Source: Hyphomicrobiales bacterium (GTDB lineage Bacteria; Pseudomonadota; Alphaproteobacteria; Rhizobiales; Xanthobacteraceae). From it: a stretch of DNA of 51,980 bases. Where the stretch lies: assembly GCA_016185205.1 (NCBI GenBank), contig JACPOA010000102.1, positions 1 through 51,980 of the forward strand. Reading direction: 5' to 3'. Within the stretch, counting starts at the first letter, position 1, and each line of letters begins with the position of its first letter. Of this stretch, positions 43,050 through 51,980 are shown piece after piece. The translations under genes were made by a program, and so were the position numbers. A model generated the notes under the pieces. That model was not told the origin of the DNA. It searched no databases and worked only from the letters and a program-made list of their open reading frames with translations.

Positions 43050-45536
43050 TCAAAGGCCGCCCATCCCGCCGACGGACTGGCTGACCGAGGTACCGCCGAG
43101 CGTGCGCAGGACCATCTGCAGCATGAGCGTGTGGTTGATGTTCGGCGTGCCAGATCCGTAGGTGTAATTCGTAATGTAATTCAGGGACAGGAGGAGGCAA
43201 TCGTCGATATAGCCAAGACCGAGACGGGTCTGGCCGAACTTGCTGGCGTTGATGTCATAGCGGGCGGCGCCGAGCACCGCCCAATTGGCATCGAGTTTGA
43301 GCATTCCGGAACCGAGTACGCCCTGGCGGCGGTCCAGGAAGCCGAGCTCGGGCTGCGCGGCATAGTCGCCATAGAGCAGACTGACATTCCATCGATCGAA
43401 CTTGGCGCGGGCCTCGAGCTCGGTCCGCCGCACGGTGAAATTGTCGTTGTCGAAGCGGAAGCGCGAGGTGAAAGTATAGGTGCTGTTGGGCTGATAGGAG
43501 AAGCGCGCCACATAGTCGGAGCGGCGCGTGTCGACGCCGCTGGCGAGGCCGGTATTGGTGGTGCCGCCCTGCGCGAAGGAATTCTGCCCGAACAGGCTGT
43601 AGGACTGGCCAAACAAGGCGTTGACGAAGCCGCCTTGGTTGAACTGGGCGGTGTATTGCAAGCCGTAATTGGCGCGGCCGCCGCCCTCGACCCGATCCCA
43701 GCCGGAGAACTTGTCGACGCGGAACAGGTTGCTGTCGTCGAACACGAAACTTTGCGCGTCCTCGTTCGGCCATTTGCCGACCTGCGGCTCGTTCGGCCGC
43801 GCGATCACCTGCGCCATCGGCTCCACCGTCTGCGTGCCCCAGGAATGCACGTTGATGAATGGATAGCGATATTCCAGTCCGACGGTCGGCATGGCGCGCA
43901 CGAGGTCGCTGTTGCCGGTATTGATGAAGTTGGACACGCCAGGATCCGATATCACCTGCATGGAGGCGGCATCGGCGCGCACCGACGCGAACGGCGTGAA
44001 CACCTGGCCGAACTGGTCGGTGATGCTGCGCCGCCAGTGGGTCTCCGCCGTGAAGCGGCTGTAGGTGCCGGGGATACCGCGCAATAGACAGTTGGCCGAG
44101 GTCTTGATCGCGGGATCGGCGGTCTGCGCGCAGGTGCCATTGATGAGCGCAGTCTGGGTGATCGCGTCGAAATTGGCCTGATTGCGCGTCAGGCTGGTGA
44201 AATTGATGTTGTATCCAAGTTCGCCGCCCAACACCGGATGGTCGAGCGTGTACATGTAGTCGATTACCGGATGGATGACCGGAAGCTGGTTCTGTATGTC
44301 CGCTGGCGAGAAGCCCAGATAATAGATGCTGCGGGCGTCGAAATAGCTGCGGTTGCCCTTGCCGGCGATATAGAGCTGGGAAATGCCCGAGCTGGCGGCC
44401 GACGAGAACGGATCGGCGAAGTAGTAGCTCGACAGGCGCGGATTGTAGTCTTGCAGGAACGTCTTGTCGGACAACAACACCCCATCCCAGCCCCACACCC
44501 ATTTGTCGGTGATGGCGAACTGGCCTGAGCTTTCCACGCTGCCGCGCCAGTCGCGATAGCCGGGCGCGACGGAGGCGTCGGTACTCGCGAAGGTGTCCTT
44601 GTTCAGCTGATAGATGCCGGCGCCGCGGATCGAATAGGCGCCGTTGAGCAGGCGTTGGCGGAATTCGCCCTCCAGCATAACGCCCTGCTTGGTGGTCACC
44701 ATCGGCGCGAGCGTGGCATCGTAGTCGGGCGCCAGCGCCCAGTAATAGGGAACTTGGACTGACTGGCCGTAAATCGAACTTTGTCCGATGAACGGTGGCA
44801 GCACGCCGGTCTTGCGCTTGACGGTCGGGTCGGGCGCCGAGAAGTAAGGCAGCCAGGCCAACGGCTTGCCGAAGAATTCGAGGCGCGCGTCCTCGAAATA
44901 GATCATCTTCTCGCCCTGGTCGTGGATGATGCGCGCGGCCTTCACCTGCCAGAGCGGCGGCTTCTTCGGATCGTCCTTGCAGGGCAGGCAGGCGGTGTAC
45001 ACGCCGTTATGGAAGACGGTGAAGTTGCCGCTCGATCGCTCGGCGCGGGCGGCCGCCATGCGGGTCTGGTCGGGGGAATCCAGCCGTAGCGAGTCGACGA
45101 ATCCGTCGCGATAATCGTCCGACAGATCCATGATCTCGCCATAAGTGACCTTGCCGTCCTCCTCGCTCAGCCGGACATTGCCTTCGGCGTGCAGACGCTT
45201 GGCGGTCTGGTCGTAGATGACCTTGTCGGCTTCGATGGTGGATCCGCCATAATAAATCTGCACGTTGCCGACGGCGGCGACGCGATGATTGGCGTAGTCG
45301 TAATTGATCTCGCGCGCCTGCACGAGCATCTGTTTCTGCGCGGCCTTTTCGCGCTCGATGCTGATCTGCGACCGTTTCGTCTGCGGACGCTGCGGGAAGC
45401 TGAGCACCTGCCCATCGGCCGGCGCAGGCGCGAGTAAGCCGCCGCAGGCCATGATGGCGAGGACGGCAGCAAGACCTGCGACGCCGCGGCAAAGCCGCCG
45501 AGGCGCTGGTGGACGAGAGCGACCAGGCCCCGCCAT
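43050..45536 (-). CDS. lptD: LPS-assembly protein LptD
   Basis: Outer-membrane beta-barrel that inserts lipopolysaccharide into the outer leaflet. From ATG 45536 (TGATG overlap with the lptG stop) it is 828 aa. After an Arg-rich signal peptide (RGVAGLAAVLAIMACGGLL) comes the periplasmic LptA-like jellyroll (INYDYANHRVAAVGNVQIYY, YDQTAKRLHAEGNVRL), then the large barrel with alternating aromatic strands. Length fits alphaproteobacterial LptD. The frame is open a further 22 codons upstream, inside lptG. Confidence 0.95.
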   Translation of the reverse strand: MAGPGRSRPPAPRRLCRGVAGLAAVLAIMACGGLLAPAPADGQVLSFPQRPQTKRSQISIEREKAAQKQMLVQAREINYDYANHRVAAVGNVQIYYGGSTIEADKVIYDQTAKRLHAEGNVRLSEEDGKVTYGEIMDLSDDYRDGFVDSLRLDSPDQTRMAAARAERSSGNFTVFHNGVYTACLPCKDDPKKPPLWQVKAARIIHDQGEKMIYFEDARLEFFGKPLAWLPYFSAPDPTVKRKTGVLPPFIGQSSIYGQSVQVPYYWALAPDYDATLAPMVTTKQGVMLEGEFRQRLLNGAYSIRGAGIYQLNKDTFASTDASVAPGYRDWRGSVESSGQFAITDKWVWGWDGVLLSDKTFLQDYNPRLSSYYFADPFSSAASSGISQLYIAGKGNRSYFDARSIYYLGFSPADIQNQLPVIHPVIDYMYTLDHPVLGGELGYNINFTSLTRNQANFDAITQTALINGTCAQTADPAIKTSANCLLRGIPGTYSRFTAETHWRRSITDQFGQVFTPFASVRADAASMQVISDPGVSNFINTGNSDLVRAMPTVGLEYRYPFINVHSWGTQTVEPMAQVIARPNEPQVGKWPNEDAQSFVFDDSNLFRVDKFSGWDRVEGGGRANYGLQYTAQFNQGGFVNALFGQSYSLFGQNSFAQGGTTNTGLASGVDTRRSDYVARFSYQPNSTYTFTSRFRFDNDNFTVRRTELEARAKFDRWNVSLLYGDYAAQPELGFLDRRQGVLGSGMLKLDANWAVLGAARYDINASKFGQTRLGLGYIDDCLLLSLNYITNYTYGSGTPNINHTLMLQMVLRTLGGTSVSQSVGGMGGL

Positions 45537-46633
45537 CACCCATCCTCCTGGTACAACAACGCGATAAACCCCGTCAGACCGCCGACGAGCACAGGCAGCC
45601 ATGCCGCTGCCACCGGGTGCATCAGCTCGGCTTTGCTCAGATCGTCGGTCACTTTCGATAAAACATAAAGCAGAAAGCCGGCAGCCACGCCACTTAAAAC
45701 CATCTTCTGCACCCCGCCGAAGCGGAAGAACCGTAAACTGACCGCGGCGGCAAGGAAAACCATGGCGGCCAGGAAAAATGGACGTGCCAGAAGCTTTTGG
45801 AACTGCAATCTATAGCCTGCCGCCCCGAGACCTGCGTGTTCCGCAATATTGATATACAGTGGAAGTTCCCAAAACGGGACAGTTTCCGGCGTCGCAAAAC
45901 TTTCACGGACCTGTTCCGGCGTCAGGTTGGTCTTGAGCGGGTAGCTGGCGCGGTCGGCCGGCAGGACGCCCGGCTCGTAGATGCGGGCATCGAGCAGCCG
46001 CCAGACGCCCGGCTCCAGCACCGCCGCGCGCGCCTCGATGCGCTGCTTGAAGTGGCCTTCGGGATCGAAGGTGAATACTGACACGCCGTTGAGGTTGACG
46101 CCCTGGTCGGTGCTCGATTTGGCATTGATGACGGCCTGGCCTTCGGCCGTGCGCTGGTTCACCCAGAGGGAGCCGCCACCGCTGCGCAACGCCGACGGGG
46201 TCCGTCCGAACAGTTCGGCTTCGTAGCGCTTCGAACGCTCCTGCAGCGAGGCGGAGACCGGGTTGTAGACGGTGGTGAAGAAAACCCCGAGCAGGAAGGC
46301 CACCACCACCGCCGGCGAAATGAATTGCCAGGCCGACATGCCGGCGGCGCGCGCCACCACCAGTTCGAGCCGCCGCGACAGATTGAGATAGCAGGACATC
46401 GCGGCGATCAGCACGCAGAATGCCAGGAACTGCTCGGTCACTTGCGGCACGCGGTAGAACGAGGTCTTGGCCACCAGGGCAGCCGTGACATTCGGAATGT
46501 CACTGGTGCGGCGCATCAGTTCGACATAGTCGAGCAACGCCACCAGCGCGAAAATGCCGACGAACACCAGCAGCACCGCGCTCAGAAAGCGCAGGCCGAA
46601 ATATCGAGCGAGTGTTCCAACCAGTATCTGCAT
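45536..46633 (-). CDS. lptG: LPS export permease LptG
   Basis: A 365-aa inner-membrane subunit of the LptB2FG transporter. Three N-terminal membrane helices (LSAVLLVFVGIFALVALLDY and two more), a periplasmic beta-jellyroll (about 150-260), and three C-terminal helices. RRLELVVARAAGMSAWQF is the cytoplasmic coupling helix that contacts LptB. It is the second permease after lptF (9 bp gap) and overlaps the lptD start by 1 bp. lptB is not in the window. Confidence 0.94.
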   Translation of the reverse strand: MQILVGTLARYFGLRFLSAVLLVFVGIFALVALLDYVELMRRTSDIPNVTAALVAKTSFYRVPQVTEQFLAFCVLIAAMSCYLNLSRRLELVVARAAGMSAWQFISPAVVVAFLLGVFFTTVYNPVSASLQERSKRYEAELFGRTPSALRSGGGSLWVNQRTAEGQAVINAKSSTDQGVNLNGVSVFTFDPEGHFKQRIEARAAVLEPGVWRLLDARIYEPGVLPADRASYPLKTNLTPEQVRESFATPETVPFWELPLYINIAEHAGLGAAGYRLQFQKLLARPFFLAAMVFLAAAVSLRFFRFGGVQKMVLSGVAAGFLLYVLSKVTDDLSKAELMHPVAAAWLPVLVGGLTGFIALLYQEDG

Positions 46634-46642
46634 GGCGTTACT

Positions 46643-47803
46643 TCACGGGGTGGCGAATTGCCGGTTGAGGCGATCGATAACGGCGGTCATCCACTTGGCG
46701 AGGAAGGCCGGCGGCTCCAGGATGAGGCCGCGGCGGATCACGAACATCCCGGCGCCGAAGGCGATGACGAGCGCCACGTACTGCAGCGACAGCATCCACG
46801 GCGTATTGGCGCCGAACACGGTGGAGACGAATCCGATCAGACGCAGCAGCCCCACCCCGCTGATGGCGCCGATCAACGACATCGTGCGGCTTTGCCGCGT
46901 GGTGCGCGGCGCGCCGAGATAGGTGAAGGCGATCACCACGAAGGCGAACGGATAGATCGGCGCCACCAGCCGGTCGTGCAGTTCGGCGCGGAACTGGCCC
47001 GGCTGCTCGATGTAGAACGGGTCCTTCGGATCGGGGAACATGAGCTGCCAGAGATAGCGTTCGCGGATCGAATATTTCACCGCCTGCTGGCCGCCGGAGA
47101 ACTGCGCCAGGTCGAAGGCGTAGCGGTCGAACACCACCATCGCCGGATCGCGCTCCTTGAACTCGTGGCGCTGCACGATGCCTTTCTGCAGCACCAGGAA
47201 GGTGCCGTTGTCGTTGTCCAGAAGCTCGCCGGTCTCGGCGAGCACGGTGATGCGTTCGTTCGGATTGCGGCGGTCGTCGAGGAAGATGCCGGCGAGCTCG
47301 CCGTTGTTGCGCCGCTCGCGGATATGAATCATGACGCCGTTTTCGATCGAGGTGAAGCGGCCAGGCTGCACGATCGTGCTCACCACATTGGCGCGCACCT
47401 CGGTGAGCCAGTCGCGCAGCATGCGCAGGCCCTTGGGCGCGAAATAGGCGCTGATCGCGCACACGATCAGCGACACCACGAGCGCTACCGACATGAAGGC
47501 GCGGAACAGGAACCACGGCGACATGCCGGCGGCGTTCATCACGATGATTTCGCTGTCGGTGGACAGCTTGTTGAGCACGTGCACCACCGCGATCAGCAGC
47601 GCGATCGGCGCGATCACCAGGATCAGCAGCGGAATGATCAGGCCGGTGATGCCGACGAACACCAGGATGGTCTGCCCCTGGCTGGTCATCAGGTCGAAGT
47701 CGCGCAACGCCTGCGTGACCCAGATCAAGGCCGTCAGGCTGACCAGCACGACCGTGAACGCACCGAACGTCGTGCGGAAGATATATCGATTGATCGACCC
47801 CAT
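46643..47803 (-). CDS. lptF: LPS export permease LptF
   Basis: A 386-aa partner of LptG with the same six-helix plus jellyroll layout. The N-terminal MGSINRYIFRTTFGAF fixes the start at ATG 47803, although the frame stays open upstream. STDSEIIVMNAAGMSPWFLF is the coupling helix and the periplasmic domain covers about residues 125-265. It is the first gene of the lptF-lptG-lptD-surA-pdxA-rsmA series. Confidence 0.94.
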   Translation of the reverse strand: MGSINRYIFRTTFGAFTVVLVSLTALIWVTQALRDFDLMTSQGQTILVFVGITGLIIPLLILVIAPIALLIAVVHVLNKLSTDSEIIVMNAAGMSPWFLFRAFMSVALVVSLIVCAISAYFAPKGLRMLRDWLTEVRANVVSTIVQPGRFTSIENGVMIHIRERRNNGELAGIFLDDRRNPNERITVLAETGELLDNDNGTFLVLQKGIVQRHEFKERDPAMVVFDRYAFDLAQFSGGQQAVKYSIRERYLWQLMFPDPKDPFYIEQPGQFRAELHDRLVAPIYPFAFVVIAFTYLGAPRTTRQSRTMSLIGAISGVGLLRLIGFVSTVFGANTPWMLSLQYVALVIAFGAGMFVIRRGLILEPPAFLAKWMTAVIDRLNRQFATP

Positions 47804-48335
47804 CCGCGACGTCGTCCCCCAGTTCCGGCCGGCATCAGTCGGCGTCCGGCGTCCCACCGGCGCATAGACAACAGAACGTAAACCCAACCCCCCGTCAGGT
47901 TTACCTTGTTCGGTCTACAAAGTGGCCATGCAAAGGCAAAGCCGTTGAACATGCACAACAAAAGGTAAATGCCGGGAACAACGGAGGCTCCGAATCCGTG
48001 CCTCTGGCGGCCGATTTTGGTAAAATAATACCGCAACGGATGCAGCTGGACCCGGAAATGGCGTCCGACCCCCATGAAAAGCCTAAAAACGTGGCGATTT
48101 GGCCTGGCGCTGTCCACCCTCGGTGAGGCCGCCAACCCGGCCGCGGGGTCGGGTTCCTCGATTGGACGGGGACTTTTAGGCCGTCGCCGCCAGTAACCCG
48201 ATGGCATGCGCTAGGGGCAGCGGAAAGGAAAAGAAGCATATGTCCTGCTGCGCGACGTGACGCCGCCGAGCAGCGGTTCGCCGGCCGTGCATGACAAGGT
48301 GCCGGTGAATATGACGTGACGGGCCGCCGCATCGG
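47804..48335. other. 532-bp gap upstream of lptF
   Basis: Should carry the lptF operon promoter near 47804-47950. Some frames are open on the minus strand (up to about 150 codons), but their predicted products are Arg/Pro-rich shadow-like sequences without start signals. I see no RNA gene or strong repeat here. Confidence 0.5.
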
Positions 48336-48725
48336 TCAGATTGAACATGCGGGCAAAACCAACAGCACACGTGCGTCGGTCTGCGCCCAGGCCACCGAAG
48401 ACCAGCGCGCGCCCCCGGCGGCGAACACGAACATGTACCAAAGCATGCCGACGCTGAGCGCCAATCCGGCGCAAACCGCAAAACCGCCGAGCGCCTTTCG
48501 CCAATTTTGAAAATAAAGCAGAAAGTAGCCGGTGACGGACTGACGCCAGACCAGCGTCGCGAACAGATAGGCGCAAATCAACACGATGAGGTAGTTGACG
48601 ATTTGGCCGGCGCCGCTGGCCGCCATCAGGTCGATCGAAATGCCGGCGGCGTTGAGAACCGATTGCGCGATAAACGACGCGAAGAAAATGCTCGCGATGA
48701 GGCCGAGCAGGTAAATGATCCGCAT
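48336..48725 (-). CDS. Small four-helix membrane protein of unknown function
   Basis: From ATG 48725 the product is 129 aa. Four hydrophobic stretches (IIYLLGLIASIFFASFIAQ; IVNYLIVLICAYLFATLVW; the segment around GGFAVCAGLALSVG; and MLWYMFVFAAGG) suggest an inner-membrane protein. No named family is recognised. A GTGAAG sequence upstream gives a modest ribosome site. It is divergent from pepA (224 bp apart). Confidence 0.65.
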   Translation of the reverse strand: MRIIYLLGLIASIFFASFIAQSVLNAAGISIDLMAASGAGQIVNYLIVLICAYLFATLVWRQSVTGYFLLYFQNWRKALGGFAVCAGLALSVGMLWYMFVFAAGGARWSSVAWAQTDARVLLVLPACSI

Positions 48726-48949
48726 GACTTCACCAAGGATCGGCACGCCGGGAGACGGCCTGTTGTGACGGATTTTTCCGGTGCAAGGAAGCCGGCGGCC
48801 TCGGCTCGACGGCCGTTATCGGCATGTCCCCAGATAATTCTCGAATTGACAGGCATTCCGCTGATGGACATGGGAATGGCATGTACGATAGCAGACGGTT
48901 GCAAACACCGGCTAACCCGCCGGGTTTTCCCGCATAAGGATTACGCGCA

Positions 48950-50449
48950 ATGACCGCTGCCCTGAAGCTCGGATTTGGCCCCTTCGCCGCGCCGGCCAAA
49001 GGCGTCCTCATCGTGTTTTGCGACGATGCGCTCAAATTCGGCCCGGCTACCCGCAAGGCCCTGGGCACGGCCGCCGACCTGGTGGCGCGCGCGGCCAAGA
49101 CCGAGCGTTTCACCGGCAAGAGCGGCTCCGCGCTCGAGCTGATCCTGCCGGAAGGGCTGAAAGTCGCCCGCCTGGTGGTGATCGGCAGCGGCAAGACGGC
49201 CGAGCTTCAGCCAAAGGACATCCTCAAGCTCGGTGGCGCCGCCATGGGCCGACTGCCGGCGGCGGCCTCCGACGGCAGCGTGTTCGCCGAGTTCGCCAGC
49301 GGCGCGCTCGGGGCCGAGCAGGCGGCGGATCTGGCGCAAGGCGTGCGGCTGCGCGCTTACGCTTTCGACCGTTACAAGACCAAGCGTAAGGATGACGAGA
49401 CGCCGCCTGCGAAGCGGAGCGTGACCATCGCCGTCGCCGATGTCATCGCCACGCGCAAGGCCTATCAGAGCCGCGAGGCGGTGGCCGAGGGTGTGGTGAT
49501 GGCGCGTGATCTCGTCAACGAGCCGGCCAACGTGCTGCATCCGGAGGAATTCGCCCGCCGCGCGGCCAGCTTGAAAAAAGTCGGCGTCGCGGTCGAGGTA
49601 CTCGACCTCAAGGCGTTGAAGAAGCTCGGCATGAACGCATTACTGGCGGTCGGCCAGGGCTCGGCGCACGAGAGCCGCGTGGTCGTCATGCGCTGGAACG
49701 GTGGCAAGAAAGGCGAGGCGCCAGTCACCTTTATCGGCAAGGGCGTCTGTTTCGACAGTGGCGGAATCTCGATCAAGCCGTCCGCCGGCATGGAGGACAT
49801 GAAGGGCGACATGGCGGGCGCCGCCTGTGTAGTCGGGCTCATGCATGCGCTTGGCCGCCGCAAAGCCAAGGTCAACGCGATCGGCATCATCGGCGTGGTC
49901 GAGAACATGCCGGACGGCAATGCACTTCGACCAGGCGACATCATCAAAACCATGGCTGGAAAAACGATTGAGATTATCACCACCGACGCCGAAGGCCGAA
50001 TGGTGTTGATCGACGTCCTCACTTATGTTCAGAAATATTTAAAGCCAAAAGCCATGGTCGATCTGGCGACACTCACCGGCGCAATCATTGTGGCATTAGG
50101 TTTCGAATACGCAGGCTCGTTCTCGAACGACAATGCGCTCCATCAAAAGCTGGAGAAGGCATCGGAAAAAACCGGCGAGAAAATCTGGCGAATGCCGGTT
50201 GGCGAAGAACACGATCACTATATAAAATCTCAGTTCGCCGATTTGAAAAATGCGGGCGGCCGTTGGGGCGGTGCCATTTCAGCGGCGCGATTTCTGCAGA
50301 ATTTCGTGACCGAGGTACCCTGGATTCACCTCGATATTTGCGGAGTTGCATTCAATAATAAATCCGACGAAATCAGGCACTCATGGGCGTCGGGATGGGG
50401 CGTCCGTCTGCTGGATGAATTTTTGAAAGAAAACTTTGAGAAGAAGTAA
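48950..50449 (+). CDS. pepA: Leucyl aminopeptidase (mosaic gene)
   Basis: An M17 two-metal aminopeptidase, 499 aa, with AAGGA upstream of the start. Metal and catalytic residues are Lys264, Asp269 and Asp287 ([17 protein letters not shown]) and Asp346, Glu348 and Arg350 ([10 protein letters not shown]). Codon use changes sharply near 49920, at the conserved GNALRPGD block. Before it, third positions are mostly G or C. After it, codons such as AAA, TTA, GCA and ATT are frequent. All active-site residues remain, so the hybrid should work. A GC-rich alternative C-terminal end of the same family lies at 51618-51791, beyond the next gene. Confidence 0.95.
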   Translation: MTAALKLGFGPFAAPAKGVLIVFCDDALKFGPATRKALGTAADLVARAAKTERFTGKSGSALELILPEGLKVARLVVIGSGKTAELQPKDILKLGGAAMGRLPAAASDGSVFAEFASGALGAEQAADLAQGVRLRAYAFDRYKTKRKDDETPPAKRSVTIAVADVIATRKAYQSREAVAEGVVMARDLVNEPANVLHPEEFARRAASLKKVGVAVEVLDLKALKKLGMNALLAVGQGSAHESRVVVMRWNGGKKGEAPVTFIGKGVCFDSGGISIKPSAGMEDMKGDMAGAACVVGLMHALGRRKAKVNAIGIIGVVENMPDGNALRPGDIIKTMAGKTIEIITTDAEGRMVLIDVLTYVQKYLKPKAMVDLATLTGAIIVALGFEYAGSFSNDNALHQKLEKASEKTGEKIWRMPVGEEHDHYIKSQFADLKNAGGRWGGAISAARFLQNFVTEVPWIHLDICGVAFNNKSDEIRHSWASGWGVRLLDEFLKENFEKK

Positions 50450-50461
50450 CACCCGGCGTGC

Positions 50462-51505
50462 CTATTTAGGCTCCCACCACATCAGGATGCCATTGCCTGG
50501 GAAGATCGGATGGCTGATGACGCATTGGATAAAGCCATCGTCGATCTCAGAATAGAGAAGATTTTTGTCGGTTTGTTGCTTTAGCGGCAGCACCGGATCA
50601 GCTATCATCCTGATCGATTTTGGATAATGCGCCGCAAATGTAAGGCTGTCGCAAATGAACAGCATGCGATAAAGCTCTTTGTCGCTTTTCCGCTTTATCA
50701 TTCGATATGACAAGCAAACCAATTTTGATTGGCCGGCCTCGAGAGGAATCGGAAACGTAAAATTCTTATTCCGCTCATCGTCCGGCGCCAATTTATCGGT
50801 TTTATTCAGCGCCGCTAAATTAAAGTATTTGCCGTCAATATTTAATGATAACAGGCCGGTTTTCGCCACCAGGCTATTCGGGTTGAAGAATTCCTTCAAT
50901 TCCTTTTCAACCGTGAATGCGCCGGGAAAATTGCCTGAATATCCTGAAATATTTTTAACGACATAGGACACCTCGACATCGAAAATTAACAGCGATGCGC
51001 ACATTTCAAGTTTAGTTTTTGCCGAAACATTTTTGCTGATGTCGTCGCTATTCAATTCATTTACATGGTATGTAATTTTCAAATTCTCTCGCATGAATTG
51101 TTCCTTAAAAAGATTCTCCTCGATCAATTTGAAAACTTTTGGTGGCAAATTTACGTTATAAAGAAACTCGTAGATCGATACTGACAATTGTTGGCTGGTT
51201 TCTTCAACAAACTGAATGTATTCTCGCCGGGCGTTGGCTTCTATGAGCCATGCGACAACAAATGAAATAATAAATGCAAATCCGAGTTCTTTCAAAAAGG
51301 CGGAGACTTGTTTGAGATCAAGTCCGATTTGGCTGTACGCAAGCTCCCGGCCATAGGTTGGATAAATAATTCCAGCGATGATCAGCAGGCTGCCTATGAT
51401 GAACGGCCATGTCGGTGGATAGCGTTTATATTTATTTGCAATCGCATTAAGTCGGGTCTTAATGCGCTGAAGTTTTTCGTTGAACATTTCAGGCGAGTTT
51501 TGCAT
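50462..51505 (-). CDS. Two-helix membrane protein of unknown function (cargo gene behind pepA)
   Basis: A 347-aa protein of AT-rich codon use. A basic, coiled N-terminus (NEKLQRIKTRLNAIANKYKR) is followed by two membrane helices, about 34-48 (PFIIGSLLIIAGIIY) and 72-87 (GFAFIISFVVAWLI). The remaining 250 residues look soluble, with helices up to about 140 and a beta-rich part after it (LEMCASLLIFDVEVSYVV; LLSLNIDGKYFNLAALN). I do not recognise a family. It is convergent with pepA, 12 bp apart. Two N-terminal helices with a cytosolic sensor-like domain occur in several defence and stress proteins, but there is no effector motif to support a function. Confidence 0.72.
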   Translation of the reverse strand: MQNSPEMFNEKLQRIKTRLNAIANKYKRYPPTWPFIIGSLLIIAGIIYPTYGRELAYSQIGLDLKQVSAFLKELGFAFIISFVVAWLIEANARREYIQFVEETSQQLSVSIYEFLYNVNLPPKVFKLIEENLFKEQFMRENLKITYHVNELNSDDISKNVSAKTKLEMCASLLIFDVEVSYVVKNISGYSGNFPGAFTVEKELKEFFNPNSLVAKTGLLSLNIDGKYFNLAALNKTDKLAPDDERNKNFTFPIPLEAGQSKLVCLSYRMIKRKSDKELYRMLFICDSLTFAAHYPKSIRMIADPVLPLKQQTDKNLLYSEIDDGFIQCVISHPIFPGNGILMWWEPK

Positions 51506-51617
51506 GAAAAACCTTTACGTCAGGCCGTGCAATCTTAAATTGTAAGTTTTTAGAGTAGCCGAGGCAACCACGATAAATATGGCTATTGCGCGCGGCCGGT
51601 GCCTGCGAATATGTTCG

Positions 51618-51791
51618 GTCACCGCCGCGCAATTCATCAAGCGCTTCGTCGACGACAAGACGCCGTGGGCGCGTCTCGACATCGCCGGCACCGGCTTCGA
51701 CAGTCGCCAGACCGACATCAACAAGAGCTGGGGCTCGGGCTGGAGCGTGCGGCTGTTGGATAAATTGGTGAAGGATTATTACGAGCGGTGA
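51618..51791 (+). pseudogene. Displaced C-terminal end of pepA
   Basis: 57 codons plus TGA that read [20 protein letters not shown], then [20 protein letters not shown] and [17 protein letters not shown]. They align along their length with the last 57-59 residues of the pepA at 48950 ([10 protein letters not shown]...PWIHLDI...[14 protein letters not shown]), but with GC-rich codons like the 5' part of pepA. There is no start codon or ribosome site. The join with foreign sequence is near 51617. Confidence 0.9.
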
Positions 51792-51811
51792 ATCTGTGGT
51801 ATGCTGAATCA

Positions 51812-51842
51812 ATGACCAAGCTGCTGGAACAAGCTGTCGCTA
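51812..51842 (+). pseudogene. Start of a small gene cut by the IS630-like element
   Basis: ATG 51812 begins MTKLLEQAVA and is cut at the TA where the insertion element starts. From memory, MTKLL(E/D)xA starts are typical of small antitoxin-like proteins next to toxin genes. Ten codons are too few for certainty. Confidence 0.35.
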
Positions 51843-51980
51843 GTGGTCCCGCGCTAACAAACGAGTCCCTTTAGGGATTCCCCGTGACTCGCGGGCATGC
51901 GAGTCTGGGGGGATGCGCAAGGGAATCGTGGTGAACGTTACGGCTGGCGGTCGCAAGCGTCTTGCAGCGATCGTAGCCGA
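51841..51980 (+). mobile_element. IS630-family element, left end with transposase start
   Basis: The element appears to begin at TA 51841 (TAGTGGTCCCGCGCTAAC), consistent with the TA target of IS630/Tc1-type elements. The transposase starts at ATG 51913 behind a G-run and reads MRKGIVVNVTAGGRKRLAAI before leaving the window. This resembles the MRxGIxVxVTxxxRxRLEAI start of IS630-family transposases of rhizobia. The right end is outside the window. Confidence 0.72.

Noticed and set aside
47804-48335. Possible genes or RNA in the gap upstream of lptF
   Set aside because: Frames of up to 150 codons lack ribosome sites and give Arg/Pro-rich products. I could not find a clover-leaf or other conserved RNA fold here.

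Overview
The window looks like chromosome of an alphaproteobacterium of the order Hyphomicrobiales (Rhizobiales), close to the Bradyrhizobium/Xanthobacteraceae side. This rests on the GC-rich third codon positions of the housekeeping genes, on gene order (rpsF-rpsR-DUF2232-rplI, dnaB-alr, radA-cvpA-purF, fabD-fabG-acpP-fabF-mltG-yicC-gmk, lptF-lptG-lptD-surA-pdxA-rsmA) and on dispersed palindromic repeats typical of that group. I ran no database search.

Layout. 1-1058: the 3' tip of an ISAzo13-like transposase and an Aat-like gene. 1247-6802: guaA, then an accessory zone with a trypsin-like protease, two gene fragments, tag, a YciI protein, a TetR regulator with a long palindromic operator, an ArsC/Spx-like reductase and hicAB. 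6847-12768: prfC, a NnrU protein, panB, a YfgM-like protein, a proline-rich lipoprotein and der. 12798-21204 (minus strand): a short-chain dehydrogenase, purF, cvpA, radA, alr and dnaB, with a plus-strand pair (82-aa protein plus retropepsin-like protease) wedged between radA and alr. 21355-26704: a second accessory zone inside the usual rplI-dnaB neighbourhood (cyclopropane-synthase-like methyltransferase, repeat-bearing cytochrome c, small unknown gene, two CTAG-ended hairpin elements, Crp/Fnr regulator, sensor kinase). 26827-29370: ribosomal genes with a readable promoter and leader. 29765-36947: two convergent small genes, then fatty-acid synthesis, mltG, yicC and gmk. 37189-40135: DUF2778 protein, TPR protein, secreted unknown and an alcohol dehydrogenase. 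40147-47803 (minus): rsmA, pdxA, surA, lptD, lptG, lptF. 48950-51980: pepA, a two-helix membrane protein, a displaced pepA tail and the left end of an IS630-like element.

The most striking pattern is that three plus-strand housekeeping genes (guaA, gmk, pepA) are each intact, each followed by a cargo gene, and each have a second copy of their own 3' end lying beyond the cargo. At guaA the second tail is 85 bp with four differences, all synonymous, and it is fused to the 5' part of a diverged copy of the ArsC-like gene found intact at 5956. At pepA codon use changes abruptly about two thirds of the way through the gene, and the GC-rich original-looking last 57 codons lie 1.2 kb downstream. At gmk the DUF2778 gene ends with the same last eight codons and stop as gmk. 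No integrase is visible. The common geometry suggests incoming DNA anchored by homology in the body of a gene on one side and joined illegitimately on the other, leaving a complete hybrid gene, new cargo and a displaced native tail.

Other points of note are the 82-aa/retropepsin pair as a possible uncharacterised two-gene module, a perfect 16-bp inverted repeat upstream of tetR, a cytochrome tail built from a 45-bp higher-order repeat, and paired CTAG-ended hairpins that share end sequence with the IS630-like element.
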